The translations under genes and the position numbers were made by a program. Under the pieces are notes generated by a model, which saw only the letters and a list, made by a program, of their open reading frames with translations, had not been told where the DNA came from and did no database searches. Positions 45,596 to 55,306 of a stretch of DNA of 64,000 nt are shown one piece after another (positions within the stretch are counted from its first letter, which is position 1; every line of letters starts with the position of its first letter). This DNA is from Gracilaria gracilis (taxonomy: Eukaryota > Rhodophyta > Florideophyceae > Gracilariales > Gracilariaceae). The stretch covers positions 124,001 to 188,000 of the forward strand of contig JARGSG010000013.1 in the NCBI GenBank assembly GCA_030374805.1. Direction: 5' to 3'.

Positions 45596-47026
45596 ATGAG
45601 TTCTACTACACCAGAACGCCCCTCAACACCTTCTATCCGTACGGAGGATCTTGGAAACGCAGCCCTGCGCATCCAGCGTTCCAATTCAACGCTGTCACTT
45701 ACGCTGAATCCCCCAGCAGAACAGCGTGTGACTCCAAACATGACCCAGCCACGCATTTCACCGCACGCCCACGCCACTCCGACCTTCATGACCCGCGGCC
45801 GAAAACGCAGCGCGAATGAATCGGAGCTGCCTCCCTTGGATGCGGTTGCTCGTCGTCGCCGTCGAGCCGCCGAGAAGAATAACGAAGCCCAAGTTGGGGG
45901 CCCGTTCCAGCCCACTTCCCGCCGTCGAGCCGCCGAGAAGAATAACGAAGCCCAGTTTGGGAGCCCGTTCCAGCCCACTTCCCGCCGTCACCGAACAGTC
46001 GACCGCAATGAACAGGCGTCGGAGAAGCTTCAACAAGATGCACGGCCCGTGCCACCAGTTGCCGGGCTGCCGTCTTCGCCGCGGGGCCGCAAACGCACGG
46101 CTACCCAAGCTGGGCTCAGAAGCGCAGAACGGCCCGCTCGACGTCGTCGCTGTGCACAAGAGAGGGATGTGGAAGACTTTCACGCGCCGCCCATACCGTC
46201 TGCTGCAGCGTCGAGCTCATCGACGGGCAGCGATGCTGTCGACGCCGCCACGCTCGAGTACAGGCGTCGGCGTGACCGCCGTCGACAGCAGATCCGGAAA
46301 CGACGCCAGCGCCGACGACAAGCCCTGGCGAACGGAGTGGAAGCGGTGCCCCAAGATGCACTAGCCGCTGCAGCGGACTTGCGCGACGACGTGCACTGGA
46401 GCGCTGCATTTCCACATACCGCGCACGCGATTGCCACACCGACGTCGCAGAATCGGCGACCTGTCACCACAAGCGCCAGTGTTGCTCTTCACGCGGACGC
46501 TGACGGTGAACGGGCTGGTGAGCAACCGGAGGTGCACGCGCCGACTCTCTTTTCGCCGCCATTCGTTCAGTCGCTGGTGATAGACGCTATGGGGACAGCT
46601 CACGTGTGTGAGCTAGTGCAGCGCGACGAAAGGGAATCGCGACTTGGCGCATCGGCGCTGCAGCGCATCTACCTGGCGCCGCCGCGCATCTACCTGGCGC
46701 CGCAGCGCATCTACCTGGCGCCGCAACCGGTAGAGCCGCCGCCGGTGGAGATTAGATTCCCGCTGCACCCCAGCTTGGAGGGAGAGCGGGGGTGGTGGGA
46801 GGAGGTGTCGTCGTCAGCTTCTGTTGTGAGAGTGGAGGAGCAGGCGAGAGGCGGTGCGGCGAGCGCCTCAAGCCAGCGGCAGTTCGACGTGCAGCCGCCG
46901 CCACATAGCGTCACACCGTCGGTAGTGTGGTGGTCGTATTCGAGCGGCGGCGGTGCGCCGCGGCGCCATTCGCTTCAAGCAGAGCGTTCAGGAGCGCGGA
47001 GATCGTCTTCGATTCGTTTTGATTGA
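45596..47026 (+). CDS. Low-complexity basic protein with internal repeats
   Basis: This intact 476-codon frame starts from an ATG. The product is rich in Arg, Ala, Ser and Pro, with many basic clusters (RRRRRAAEKNN, RGRKRTATQ, RRRRDRRRQQIRKRRQRRRQ), so a nuclear location is likely. A 63-bp tandem repeat (from 45861) doubles the 21-residue unit that holds RAAEKNNEAQ and GPFQPTSRR. A 24-bp repeat near 46664-46732 gives RIYLAPP/RIYLAPQ three times. No enzymatic domain was recognised. Long frames overlap on the other strand because of GC richness, but this one is the longest and has in-frame repeats. The gene is absent from the paralogous segment at 54.1 kb, where the flanks are joined directly. 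Confidence 0.5.
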   Translation: MSSTTPERPSTPSIRTEDLGNAALRIQRSNSTLSLTLNPPAEQRVTPNMTQPRISPHAHATPTFMTRGRKRSANESELPPLDAVARRRRRAAEKNNEAQVGGPFQPTSRRRAAEKNNEAQFGSPFQPTSRRHRTVDRNEQASEKLQQDARPVPPVAGLPSSPRGRKRTATQAGLRSAERPARRRRCAQERDVEDFHAPPIPSAAASSSSTGSDAVDAATLEYRRRRDRRRQQIRKRRQRRRQALANGVEAVPQDALAAAADLRDDVHWSAAFPHTAHAIATPTSQNRRPVTTSASVALHADADGERAGEQPEVHAPTLFSPPFVQSLVIDAMGTAHVCELVQRDERESRLGASALQRIYLAPPRIYLAPQRIYLAPQPVEPPPVEIRFPLHPSLEGERGWWEEVSSSASVVRVEEQARGGAASASSQRQFDVQPPPHSVTPSVVWWSYSSGGGAPRRHSLQAERSGARRSSSIRFD

Positions 47027-49084
47027 TTTTTTGGGCTGGTACGACAACACGTTTCACACACGTGCGGCGACAAGTTGTGTTCCTCTCGTTAATTGCAAGT
47101 GCGCCAGTCACTAAGTGACAAGTCTTGTCAAGCACTCCCGTGACGTCATCGTCAGCATGACCTCAACCGTATGGCTAACTCAACCACCACCACCATCTTA
47201 CAGCAGCTCTAGCGTTCCCGCGGCCTGAACCACAACAGCGAGGTTTCTTCGATGCCGGGAAGGCCGTTGTATTCGGCGTGTTGTCTCGTGCCTAGCGTCC
47301 TCAACGTTTCGCCGACGCCGCCAAAGCTGAAACCATTGTGCTGCAGCAAAACACCGAACGCCTACACTTATGTGGTAAGCAACAGTTCTACCGACGAACG
47401 CGCGCTTCATATATATCAAAGGATGGCGTTCACAGCTTCGTACCACTCACGCGTCGTTCCGTGAGTTTCAAACTCAATACCACACGTCCCATGTACCGAA
47501 CACGCCGCCGAGCTTGGCGAGCCTCTCCTCGCCAAGCACAAACTGTTCGCTGTGGTTCTGTTGAGCTGCGGCACCAGGCGCTAGCGCATTTTGGCTCGTG
47601 TGCGTCACACTTGGGGACTGCGTGAGTGCATTGGGTAACTGGTCTCTTACTTGTGCTTAACAACGAGAGCGAGAAGCCACGATTCACGCCAGACCGCATG
47701 GTTGGTCGAGAACGGCGGTATCTGTTACAACCGCCAGTGTCGACAGCAATAGGCAGCTGTGCTCCAGAATCGCAGGGCATGGGGCGTGAGTCCATTACAC
47801 TTGTGCTCCAAATCTCTCAGTTGGGATTTTTCTCCATCCCTTTCGGTAGGATGAGTAGCTGCATGTCACTCTTTGTGGCGCACCACACACATGCCGCAAC
47901 TGGACAGCGCCACAAAATCGCTAGAGAAACAACTCGAGGAAGGCCCATTTGAGTAAAACTAATGCCTCCCCTATTCTTCGTAGGAGCTGCCTTGTTTGAA
48001 CTGGCCCCGGCGAGCTGCGACTTGCAAGCTGTTCGCAGCCGGGGGGTAAAACGCCCACGAACACCTCTTATCTACACAGGTCACGGATTCACGACGATGA
48101 AGGCGTCATCGAGCTCGTCGATGATTCGTTGATTCGTTGATGATGCGCTTAATGCATTGCTGTCGCTTCCCATTTGGTTGGCTGATCTCCCGGAACGATA
48201 CGTACCTCTGCCGACCTCAAACAGCCTCTGTTCGTACCTTCGCAGCTCGCTCCGCCACCTTCACCATCAAGAAAGCTCTCCTGAACTAACCTTCATCACC
48301 CAACATAATTTTCGAGTGCGGGAAAGCATCACTTCTTGTCACCACACAATACAATGCAATACCATGCCTTCTACGCCTTCACTCGACGTCCAACATCATT
48401 CTCCGCGTTCGTCTTTGCCGTCATTCGCTTGTTTTTGTACCCCAATTCGTGCACAGCAACCTGACGATGCTTCCACTTCGAACCACATTCTTCGTGACAC
48501 TCAATGTACACCCTTGGCATACTCGGCACACGGCGCGTGTTGAATCGAATTCTCAACTCATGGACTGACGCGTAGTTTAGCGACCGCCACCAAATTGCTT
48601 GGTGCAATACGCGGTAACTCCCTGAGAGGTGGTCTCTTGTAGGAACAAATGGTGCTCAAATCTATACGACCGTTATGTATTCATCTTCAACTTCATTGGC
48701 TTTATTCACCTTGCAACTCCGAATTTTCTCTCGGCTTTTCTACTTTTCTTCCGGTCTGCAACATTTCGTTAGCTGCTGTTTTTTCTTCTACCTGCTCCAT
48801 TCCCTTTCTTTGGCTTCAAAATTCCCTCTCGAGAACGGTTCTTGCACTCAACAATTAATCTCGATTCGATCAACGCTAAGAAGAAGGATATGTACGACGG
48901 CTGTGGTGGGTAAAAGTCTGTGACACCTATTCCTCCAGCCGCCAAGTGTGATTAATCCGACTGTTGGATTCTACTCTTAGTGTACCCCAGCCCACGAGAG
49001 ATGTCATTGCATTGGGTTACCCCGTGATTGGTTGCAAGGTCGTTTCTCGTCTCCGTACTTGGTCCTTTACAATAAAGCTTTCGA
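47027..49084. other. Intergenic region, no supported gene
   Basis: The first 230 bp belong to the old duplication shared with 54.14-54.39 kb. The rest contains only overlapping short frames on both strands, several without ATG. A pyrimidine-rich stretch at about 48680-48850 looks like non-coding or leader sequence. Nothing here is recognised. Confidence 0.4.
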
Positions 49085-49381
49085 ATGGATGCAAGCGTTG
49101 CACTTGTTGCGGCCTTCGAAAATAGTGTAAAGCACGAAAGTGGAAGGAGATGTTGTTACGGGCCTCCAACGAGATCTTTGAAGATAAGTTTCGAGTTTCT
49201 GAGCCCGATCGCAGAAAAGAATGGAACGGAGTTCTTCAACGCAAAGGACGTATTAGACCAATCTTGCGTGATGGTGCAACGCATTATCAGAGACCCAACC
49301 GATGTGCTACATTTCGATAATACCCAAGCTCTCAGCTGTCGATTGTACGCTGTAGAGAACCGCAGCCACCACTATTTTTAG
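49085..49381 (+). pseudogene. Hypothetical protein fragment, paralog of 50.1-50.6 kb
   Basis: An ATG-started 98-codon frame ends VENRSHHYF. Its later part (MVQRIIRDPTDVLHF) aligns with MVHRIARDQFNA near 50118. Downstream, past the stop, the sequence AACGCGG...GAGTCGGAGACACGAAACATCGCGAAGCA (about 49470-49520) aligns with the same region of the second copy at about 50238-50290. The frame therefore appears to be the front part of a duplicated, broken gene. The function is unknown. Confidence 0.3.
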
Positions 49382-50099
49382 TGGGCCATTAGCACTTTCG
49401 ACAAGGCGGACTAGGCCTACATCATCTCTCGAAGGCTGCATGGAAAGAAGCTGAGTTAGGTTATCACAGAACGCGGTAATAGACTTTGCGAGTCGGAGAC
49501 ACGAAACATCGCGAAGCAGACGGTTGTGGTACCACAACAGTGAGTTTGGCCGGGACAGTCTGCAGTTTTCGCGGAGGCAAACACCATCAAGAGCGCAAAT
49601 TGAGGTCATTGTTGTGAATCGTAATCTGACCAATTAGAAGTAACAAAGGTAGGTGGAGCATTCGTCGGTCTTCGTCGTGGAAAGCGTGTCCTGGAAGCCG
49701 ACCTGTATGAGGTGTACTTGCTGTAATAGTAGTAATGTAATGTCTCGAGGCGTCACTCGTGTGCACCTTTCTCCCTTGCGGTGACCACGTGGACAGGTAA
49801 ATGCTGTGGACACCCAGTTGGCCACCATTCACAGAGTGGACACAAGATGATTTATGGCAAAGGTCGCGAATGCATTGCTGTTTATTTTCTTCTCATTGGT
49901 GGATCTCAGATCGCCAATGCGAGGCCAGAGCTCTCAAACCGCCTCTCCGAGCTGAACAGTTGCGCTTGCGTGCGTCGAGCTGCGTCAAACCTGTTCGAAG
50001 GTACGAAGGAAGCTCGCTCCCCCACCTTCACCACCTACGCCGTCTTCAAGCAATCATCATCACCGATGACAATATTGGTTAAACAGGAGCATCTCCTCT

Positions 50100-50567
50100 T
50101 GTGATGGTGCTCTTGTGATGGTGCATCGCATTGCCAGAGACCAATTCAATGCCTAGGTCCGGAAATCACACGAGCTCGCCGTCTTTGATGTGCGCATCTC
50201 TGGAGCACTTCGTAGCCAGCAGTGGCGCCAGGTTGTCCCAAAACGCGGTGGTAGGCTGTCGAAGTCCGAGGCACGGAACATCGGGAAGCATATCGCAGAG
50301 ACTAAATCAAAAATGCAGCCCAAAGGTTATGTACTGCAAAACCTCACACTAGAGAGCATCTGGTACAACGATTCGATCGCGTCCGATGCCCGCATCACCA
50401 TCACAGACTTTCGAAATGTGGAATTTGTAATCGAAGAGAGAGAGCTGCAGCGTCCAATGTCAACGTCCGCCATGTACACCGCTCCCGGCGCACAAGAAGC
50501 ACGACGAATGCCTCCATGCGCAAATCTTCTCTCCTGGCAGCGCGCACAAACTCGTATTGATAGATAA
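50100..50567 (+). pseudogene. Second copy of the unknown 49-kb gene, decayed at the start
   Basis: The frame encoding RISGALRSQQWRQVVPKRGG and DARITITDFRNVEFVIEERE runs to 50567 but has no ATG. Upstream, MVHRIARDQFNA matches the 49-kb copy but is cut off by an in-frame stop at 50154-50156. The better-preserved C-terminal part is here and the better N-terminal part is at 49085. No family was recognised. Confidence 0.3.
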
Positions 50568-50597
50568 ACGTGATGATTCAGCCCTGATGTCTATCAA

Positions 50598-50882
50598 ATG
50601 AGCGCATACCGACTGTACCTCATGCCGGGCGCCCATGCTCTGCAACTACTCGTGTTCTTCATGTACAATTCCCCCCTGGACCACCCCACGCAGCTGGTCG
50701 CGCGTCTGCCGCAGAATGAGTTGCCCCCAAAGCAGTATCACGTTCGGAACGTCTGTGTAAACCCCTGGATCACAATCCATGGATCCGTCTTCGACACCAT
50801 GGGAATGCTGCTGTCCAGCCGCACATGTGCCGCAGCTCTCATCTTTCAGCAGTGCTTAGTTCTCCTCGTACGTCGCACATAA
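50598..50882 (+). CDS. Hypothetical protein, 94 residues
   Basis: An ATG-started frame, 30 bp after the preceding remnant, encodes MSAYRLYLMPGAHALQLLVF and later CVNPWITIHGSVFDTMGM. It has two mildly hydrophobic segments. It could be a continuation of the preceding broken gene rather than a separate one. No domain was recognised. Confidence 0.25.
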   Translation: MSAYRLYLMPGAHALQLLVFFMYNSPLDHPTQLVARLPQNELPPKQYHVRNVCVNPWITIHGSVFDTMGMLLSSRTCAAALIFQQCLVLLVRRT

Positions 50883-50900
50883 CGCCGACCCAGGCATAGA

Positions 50901-51209
50901 TCATGAATTCTCGCCGCATGGGAAACACGACGTCAACCCTTCCTCACACTTGTAGTATCCCCCTCTGAACTCTCCGGAGCCCCATCCATAGCCTGCATCC
51001 ATTTCACCGGGTAAAGACGTACCCCATTTATTGTTTCTTTTTACTAATCCGGGTCTTTGTGGACAAGATATTGATGGGATGCCATTCACCGCAGACCATG
51101 AGCTTGGTCTGTTGGAGGCATACTGAACGCCTCGATATAAATAACTTGACGCATCATTGATCGTATTCTTTGAACATGCGCTGTGTGTTGGTCCGTGAGA
51201 TGCTTCCAT
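50901..51209 (-). CDS. Cys-rich hypothetical protein with a diverged neighbour
   Basis: This minus-strand frame of 102 codons starts at an ATG. Its later part reads SSWSAVNGIPSISCPQRPGL, then a Gly/Tyr-rich run (YGWGSGEFRGGYYKCEEG) ending LTSCFPCGENS. The relative at 54754-55080 keeps LWSGVNGTSCISCPEGQGLV, EMDPNHGYG and CEEGLTAC in the same order, with insertions that change frame. Conserved residues in two diverged copies argue for an ancestral coding gene. The Cys pattern suggests a disulfide-rich, possibly secreted product. The 5' part is not clear. The family is unknown. Confidence 0.35.
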   Translation of the reverse strand: MEASHGPTHSACSKNTINDASSYLYRGVQYASNRPSSWSAVNGIPSISCPQRPGLVKRNNKWGTSLPGEMDAGYGWGSGEFRGGYYKCEEGLTSCFPCGENS

Positions 51210-51437
51210 GCAATGTGAGTGCCATGTGGTACTTCGAGCAAGTGCGAAACTCTTTCTTCACTCACCAAAAATAACTTGGTACTCGTCGTGGTCTTCGAAT
51301 TATGACTTGTACCAAACGCGTTCTCTCTGTTCTGTTCTCGCTCCCATTGTAATTAAGACTCCGCGGCGGAGCCACTTCTCTACTTAACCCCCGCCACCAC
51401 ACCCCCAACAGCTTCTCCCGACTACCTCGTCGCAAGT

Positions 51438-52085
51438 ATGTCTTTGACAGAAAGCCTAAACTGCTTTTTTGTGTCCAAAATGATTTCGGTTCTTTTCAAC
51501 CTTCTTTTCGACTTTGTTCTCTTCATGATCTCAGGTTGTGTTGGCCTTTTCCTCATCCAACTAGTGGCTCACTGGGAAAGGGATACCCGTAAGACGCTAC
51601 ACCCTCTGCTCTCGCAAGTGAAGTTTTTCTTGTGGGGCCCTCCAGAAAGAGACACGTTCCGGAATGGAATTGCTTGGCAAGATCCATATGACATTGAGTT
51701 GGCACCGGACAGAATGGAAGTCGACTTCCTCACTCCACAACCACCGTTCTACGGCGGGTATCTGGATGAGTCGCGCTTCAAGGACGTCAAGTTGTGTCTC
51801 AATGATCAATGGTATGCGAAGCTCGAGTGGCGCGCTCCTGGGATCAAGCGCGCAGCTTCAGCATTGCCGAAGCAGCGTGCACGCAAACGGCGGCGGTGTG
51901 ACAATGGCCCAATGTTATTCCGCTGTCGGTGGTCCGCACAGCAATCTGCTGTTGCGGATCTGAACAAGCGTCCGCCAAGCGACTGCGGTCGTGTATGCCA
52001 CAGTATCTGCACCCTGTGTTTAGGTAAAGGCGCATTACCTGTCGGTGGTGGCGACCTGAATCTCCCACGGCGGTGCGATTGCTGA
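51438..52085 (+). CDS. Membrane-anchored hypothetical protein, copy 1
   Basis: The 215-codon frame starts at an ATG. The N-terminus has a hydrophobic stretch (about residues 15-44, SVLFNLLFDFVLFMISGCVG and onward) followed by HWERDTRK, a typical single membrane anchor. A soluble middle (WGPPERDTFRNGIAW; PPFYGGYLDESRFKD) leads to a basic cluster (KQRARKRRR, residues 145-153) and a Cys-rich tail (C183, C187, C191, C194, C213, C215) that could bind metal. No family is recognised. The protein is identical to the one at 55307-55954. A pyrimidine-rich leader and a CTCCGCGGCGGAG palindrome precede the ATG. Confidence 0.5.
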   Translation: MSLTESLNCFFVSKMISVLFNLLFDFVLFMISGCVGLFLIQLVAHWERDTRKTLHPLLSQVKFFLWGPPERDTFRNGIAWQDPYDIELAPDRMEVDFLTPQPPFYGGYLDESRFKDVKLCLNDQWYAKLEWRAPGIKRAASALPKQRARKRRRCDNGPMLFRCRWSAQQSAVADLNKRPPSDCGRVCHSICTLCLGKGALPVGGGDLNLPRRCDC

Positions 52086-52395
52086 GCGGACCGCGTTGTG
52101 ACACATGTGACACATGCTGCGCTTTGCGCGCTGTGGGTCGCTTTTATCCAATTGGGCTACCCAGCGAATGCGCCTCGCGGCGTGTTCACTGGGAAGTCGG
52201 GGCGACTGCAGAGGTGCCTCGAGGCACTGGTTCGGTTGCCCCGACTGGCTTTCTTTGATCGTATAAGTTATCTCGGCAAGCGAGTGTAGATAATAGTGCA
52301 CGAGGCGGTTGAATTAGGGCCCAAGCCGAAGGCGAGGGACCCATCCAGCTGTCAAGTAACCCGTTATCGCACGACTTTGTTGATACGAATCGCTT

Positions 52396-52500
52396 ATCGA
52401 ACGATCTCTGGGGCACTTCACGTGACTCTGACATATAAACACGACTTATCTAGAGTGTTATATGTCAGAGTCACGTGAATAGATCTAGAGATCGTTCGAT
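52396..52500. repeat. Large hairpin at the end of duplication copy 1
   Basis: Two perfect paired blocks form the stem: 52396-52409 with 52487-52500 (14 bp) and 52417-52437 with 52459-52479 (21 bp), separated by a short unpaired patch, with a 21-base loop. It ends eight bases before the right boundary of the 1237-bp duplication. It may be a foldback element or small MITE. Confidence 0.9.
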
Positions 52501-52508
52501 TGTGTGTG

Positions 52509-53104
52509 GTTAACTCGACATGATGGCAATAATTGTACAGAGCATTGAGAAACGATGGCGGTAGAACGGTACTCGAAACGGCGCATTAATGCAAACGAAA
52601 TGGCAAACACCGTGTGTTTGCTTTGTCCTAGCTACGTCCAAGGTCCACGCACTTGATGAGACCGAATTTAGTTTAGAAAGAGCATTGATTTCAACCGACA
52701 TCTAAGGTCCCATTCTTGTCAATACTGGATAAGATCGAAAAAGCTGGAAACTCATTTCCCTCTAGTTCAAAGATCTATGGTTCCGCCCAACTTCAAATCC
52801 TTCTAAATCCACTTTGCTCAGAGACTGTGAGCGACGTGCACAACTTCACGCTGCACCGAGAGTAAAAGCTGTTTTTCTCGCAAACAAGAGCCAGGTCCAA
52901 CTTGTGCTTTCTCGATGCATCTGCATATGCCCACAAGCGCTCAAATCCCTCTTAAACACTACCCAGCAAAATCTCAACTCGCCAGCTACATCGCAGCGTA
53001 CGCGCGTGTTCAAATGGGCGGCTCATCCTCTAATTCCACTAACGCCATCAGTCCCTGGCTCTTCTCGGGCGCCAACGACCGCAGTCAGTACAACGTGCCA
53101 AGTG
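52509..53104. other. Spacer between duplicated segments
   Basis: No supported gene. A frame from an ATG at 52915 (ending 53178) reads like a Ser/Ala/Asn-rich N-terminus but crosses into the old duplication and is not conserved there, so it is not called. Confidence 0.4.
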
Positions 53105-53506
53105 TTTCACTACGATGTTTCAGTTTCTTCACAAATTCGTGCATCTCAAATACTTTTCCCACTGAAGAGAGACCCTAGAAACTATATCTCTAGCTCTAGA
53201 GCATCTTATACGATATAGGTGACCCTTCAGACCCCCAAGTCCATACAAGCTTCGAACTTTTCTCGTTATAGAACAAGACTTGTGCTTGGGCAACAGGAGT
53301 AGGAAACCTGCCTTATCGAGCCCATAAATTGTTGAGAGACATTCATTCTAGTGCCATCTGGTATACATTAGCACTGGGAGTTTGGGTAAACTTCTGAGTG
53401 ACTTGCACGTTCTTTACTGACTAGAATAAAGTAATGGCTCCGATGAGTGAAATCATCACCCCACTGCTAACGAAGTGCTTCTTCAAAGCCACAGGAAGGA
53501 AACATA

Positions 53507-53731
53507 ATGGGGTCCAAAGCTTTTCTCAATCTGTGTCGTTTGAGACTGTTGACGACACGATCAAGAAGGAAAGCGTATAATCTGCGGGAAAAGGTGGATT
53601 TAGACAGGGGCAAGCTCTTCAAGTGGAAGTCAATCGACGTGTGGAAGAAGCTCTTTGAAGCCCGCCCACTGCGTTGTCCACAAGCGTTAAGATTTATTGT
53701 GTCCCTTCTGCTGGCCCAATTGAATATCTAA
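53507..53731 (+). CDS. Small hypothetical basic protein
   Basis: A 74-codon frame from an ATG is rich in Arg and Lys at first (LRLLTTRSRRKAYNLREKVD) and hydrophobic at the end (RFIVSLLLAQLNI). A broken relative lies near 44750-44940, and its tail resembles ARPLIIASLLLGQLTVY in the frame ending at 36084. Conservation of the tail in three places supports an old coding sequence, but length and function are uncertain. Confidence 0.3.
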   Translation: MGSKAFLNLCRLRLLTTRSRRKAYNLREKVDLDRGKLFKWKSIDVWKKLFEARPLRCPQALRFIVSLLLAQLNI

Positions 53732-54160
53732 GGCGGTTTACCAACCGATTCTTCGGTGGCAGTCGTGGCGCTGGAGGTCACAATGACACAAACCCCATTT
53801 CCTTTCTGCTCGAGTGAGATTATCGCTCGAGCCCCGTCTTGCTCCCCATGCTTACGGATATCTGAGCACTTTCTCTAGCTTGAGTAGAGCTTTGGACGCA
53901 AGATATCATGTGAAGAAAACACGGGCAGTTTTTGACTTCACCACACTCACGTGAAAATATCGAACGTGGACACGTCGCAATGGCTCATTGCTGTCGTCCT
54001 GCGTTTCACTACATGTGTACACACACACACCTCTCCGCGAGCTGCGCTCATTCAATTGCGAATGAGCTGCGGAGCTTCGTGTTCAAGGCGCGCAGCTGGC
54101 GGATATATATAGAGAGCGGAGAGCGTTTTCAATTCGTTTTCAGTTTTTGACATGCAACGA

Positions 54161-54215
54161 CAATTTGTGGTTTTCGAGTAATTACAACTTGTAATTACTC
54201 GAAAACCACAAATTG
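54161..54215. repeat. Perfect 27-bp-arm palindrome
   Basis: CAATTTGTGGTTTTCGAGTA... (54161-54187) is followed by one base and its exact reverse complement (54189-54215). With no mismatch in 27 bp it is either very recent or maintained. It would form a strong hairpin or cruciform. Confidence 0.95.
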
Positions 54216-54753
54216 ATTTACACAGGCGCCAGCCACTTGTCACCACGTCAACTTAGACGTCAACCACCACCACCATTTTGAGGTGTATGGCTAGATACCG
54301 TTGGTAAAAGTTACCAACTGTAGCGTCCGCGTGGCCTGACCACAACGGTGAAGCTTCTCCGATACCGGGGAGGCCCTGCCGGAGAGGCCCTTGTCTTTAG
54401 ATATCTTCTACCGTTGTACTTGCTGATGAGCTTCCTGCATTGTTACAAAACATGACGTTAGCTCTTCGTCAAAACGGCGTTTGCGTGGTTGCGTTAGCAA
54501 CACACATATCATTTTACCTTACCATGCCTGAAGAAAATGCCAAGACCAGAAATAACGGCAACAGCAAAGCAGAGGGCGAGCGACGTATAGCGAGTGCTGA
54601 AGATGTGATCAATGCTGCGGCCTTAATATCACGTTCAAAGTTCGTTCCCTCATATACAAGCAAAGAATCGATGTTCTTGCTGAAGCTGAATGTGTTAATT
54701 ATGTGGTAGAAGAATCCATGTTCAACTCTTTCAATGCGCATGAAAGTGTGGAG

Positions 54754-55080
54754 CTAGAGCACTTCGTGCAAGCCGACTCTTTGCCCGAGCGTATGTAATG
54801 ATATGATAAAGCCATCATGCACACACCTAGCCGCACGCCAACATGCCGTCAGCCCTTCCTCACACTCGTCGTACCCCTCTCTGCATCTCACGAAACCGTA
54901 TCCATGGTTCGGGTCCATTTCGGCGGCCACACCGTACTGCACGTATTGTAGCCATATACCAATCCCTGTCCTTCTGGGCAAGATATGCACGAAGTGCCAT
55001 TCACCCCAGACCATAAGCCTGGTCTGCTGGCCATACTGAACGCCTCGATTCCACAAACTGCCGTGAAATGCTTCCATGCA
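54754..55080 (-). pseudogene. Diverged copy of the Cys-rich gene at 50.9 kb
   Basis: Minus-strand frames here keep pieces of the protein at 50901-51209: HGTHVAWKH, LWSGVNGTSCISCPEGQGLV, EMDPNHGYG and CEEGLTAC. They lie in two different frames, so this copy is frameshifted. It stands in the same position relative to the 1237-bp duplication as its partner does to copy 1, showing that the duplication was originally longer. Confidence 0.4.
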
Positions 55081-55306
55081 ACGTGAGTGCCATGCGAGTT
55101 CCTTTTGCATGTGAGAAACCCCTCCCTCACTCACTAAGACTAACTTGGTACTCGTCGTGGTCTTCGAATTATGACTTGTACCAAACGCGTTCTCTCTGTT
55201 CTGTTCTCGCTCCCATTGTAATTAAGACTCCGCGGCGGAGCCACTTCTCTACTTAACCCCCGCCACCACACCCCCAACAGCTTCTCCCGACTACCTCGTC
55301 GCAAGT

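Larger units (their letters stand above)
51272..52508 (+). repeat. Near-identical 1237-bp duplication, copy 1
   Basis: Matches 55141-56377 base for base except for three substitutions seen, all in the last 220 bp. Immediately to the left the two loci are still related but clearly diverged. To the right similarity stops after GTGTGTG. It contains the 215-codon gene and, near its right end, a long hairpin. Confidence 0.95.
53105..54410 (+). repeat. Old segmental duplication, copy 2
   Basis: Matches 44395-45340 and then 47030-47260. Between these the other copy has about 1.65 kb containing the 476-codon gene, which is missing here: GCGCGCAGCTGGCGG at 54090-54104 is followed almost at once by GCGGAGAGCGTTTTCAATTC, corresponding to the end of that gene. 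A 55-bp palindrome (54161-54215) is present only in this copy. Confidence 0.7.

Noticed and set aside
45568-45978. Minus-strand open frames opposite the 476-codon gene
   Set aside because: They mirror the 63-bp tandem repeat of the plus-strand gene and have no independent support.
48157-48543. Open frame of 128 codons
   Set aside because: No ATG at the start, low-complexity Ser/Thr/His composition, no relative in the duplicated segments.
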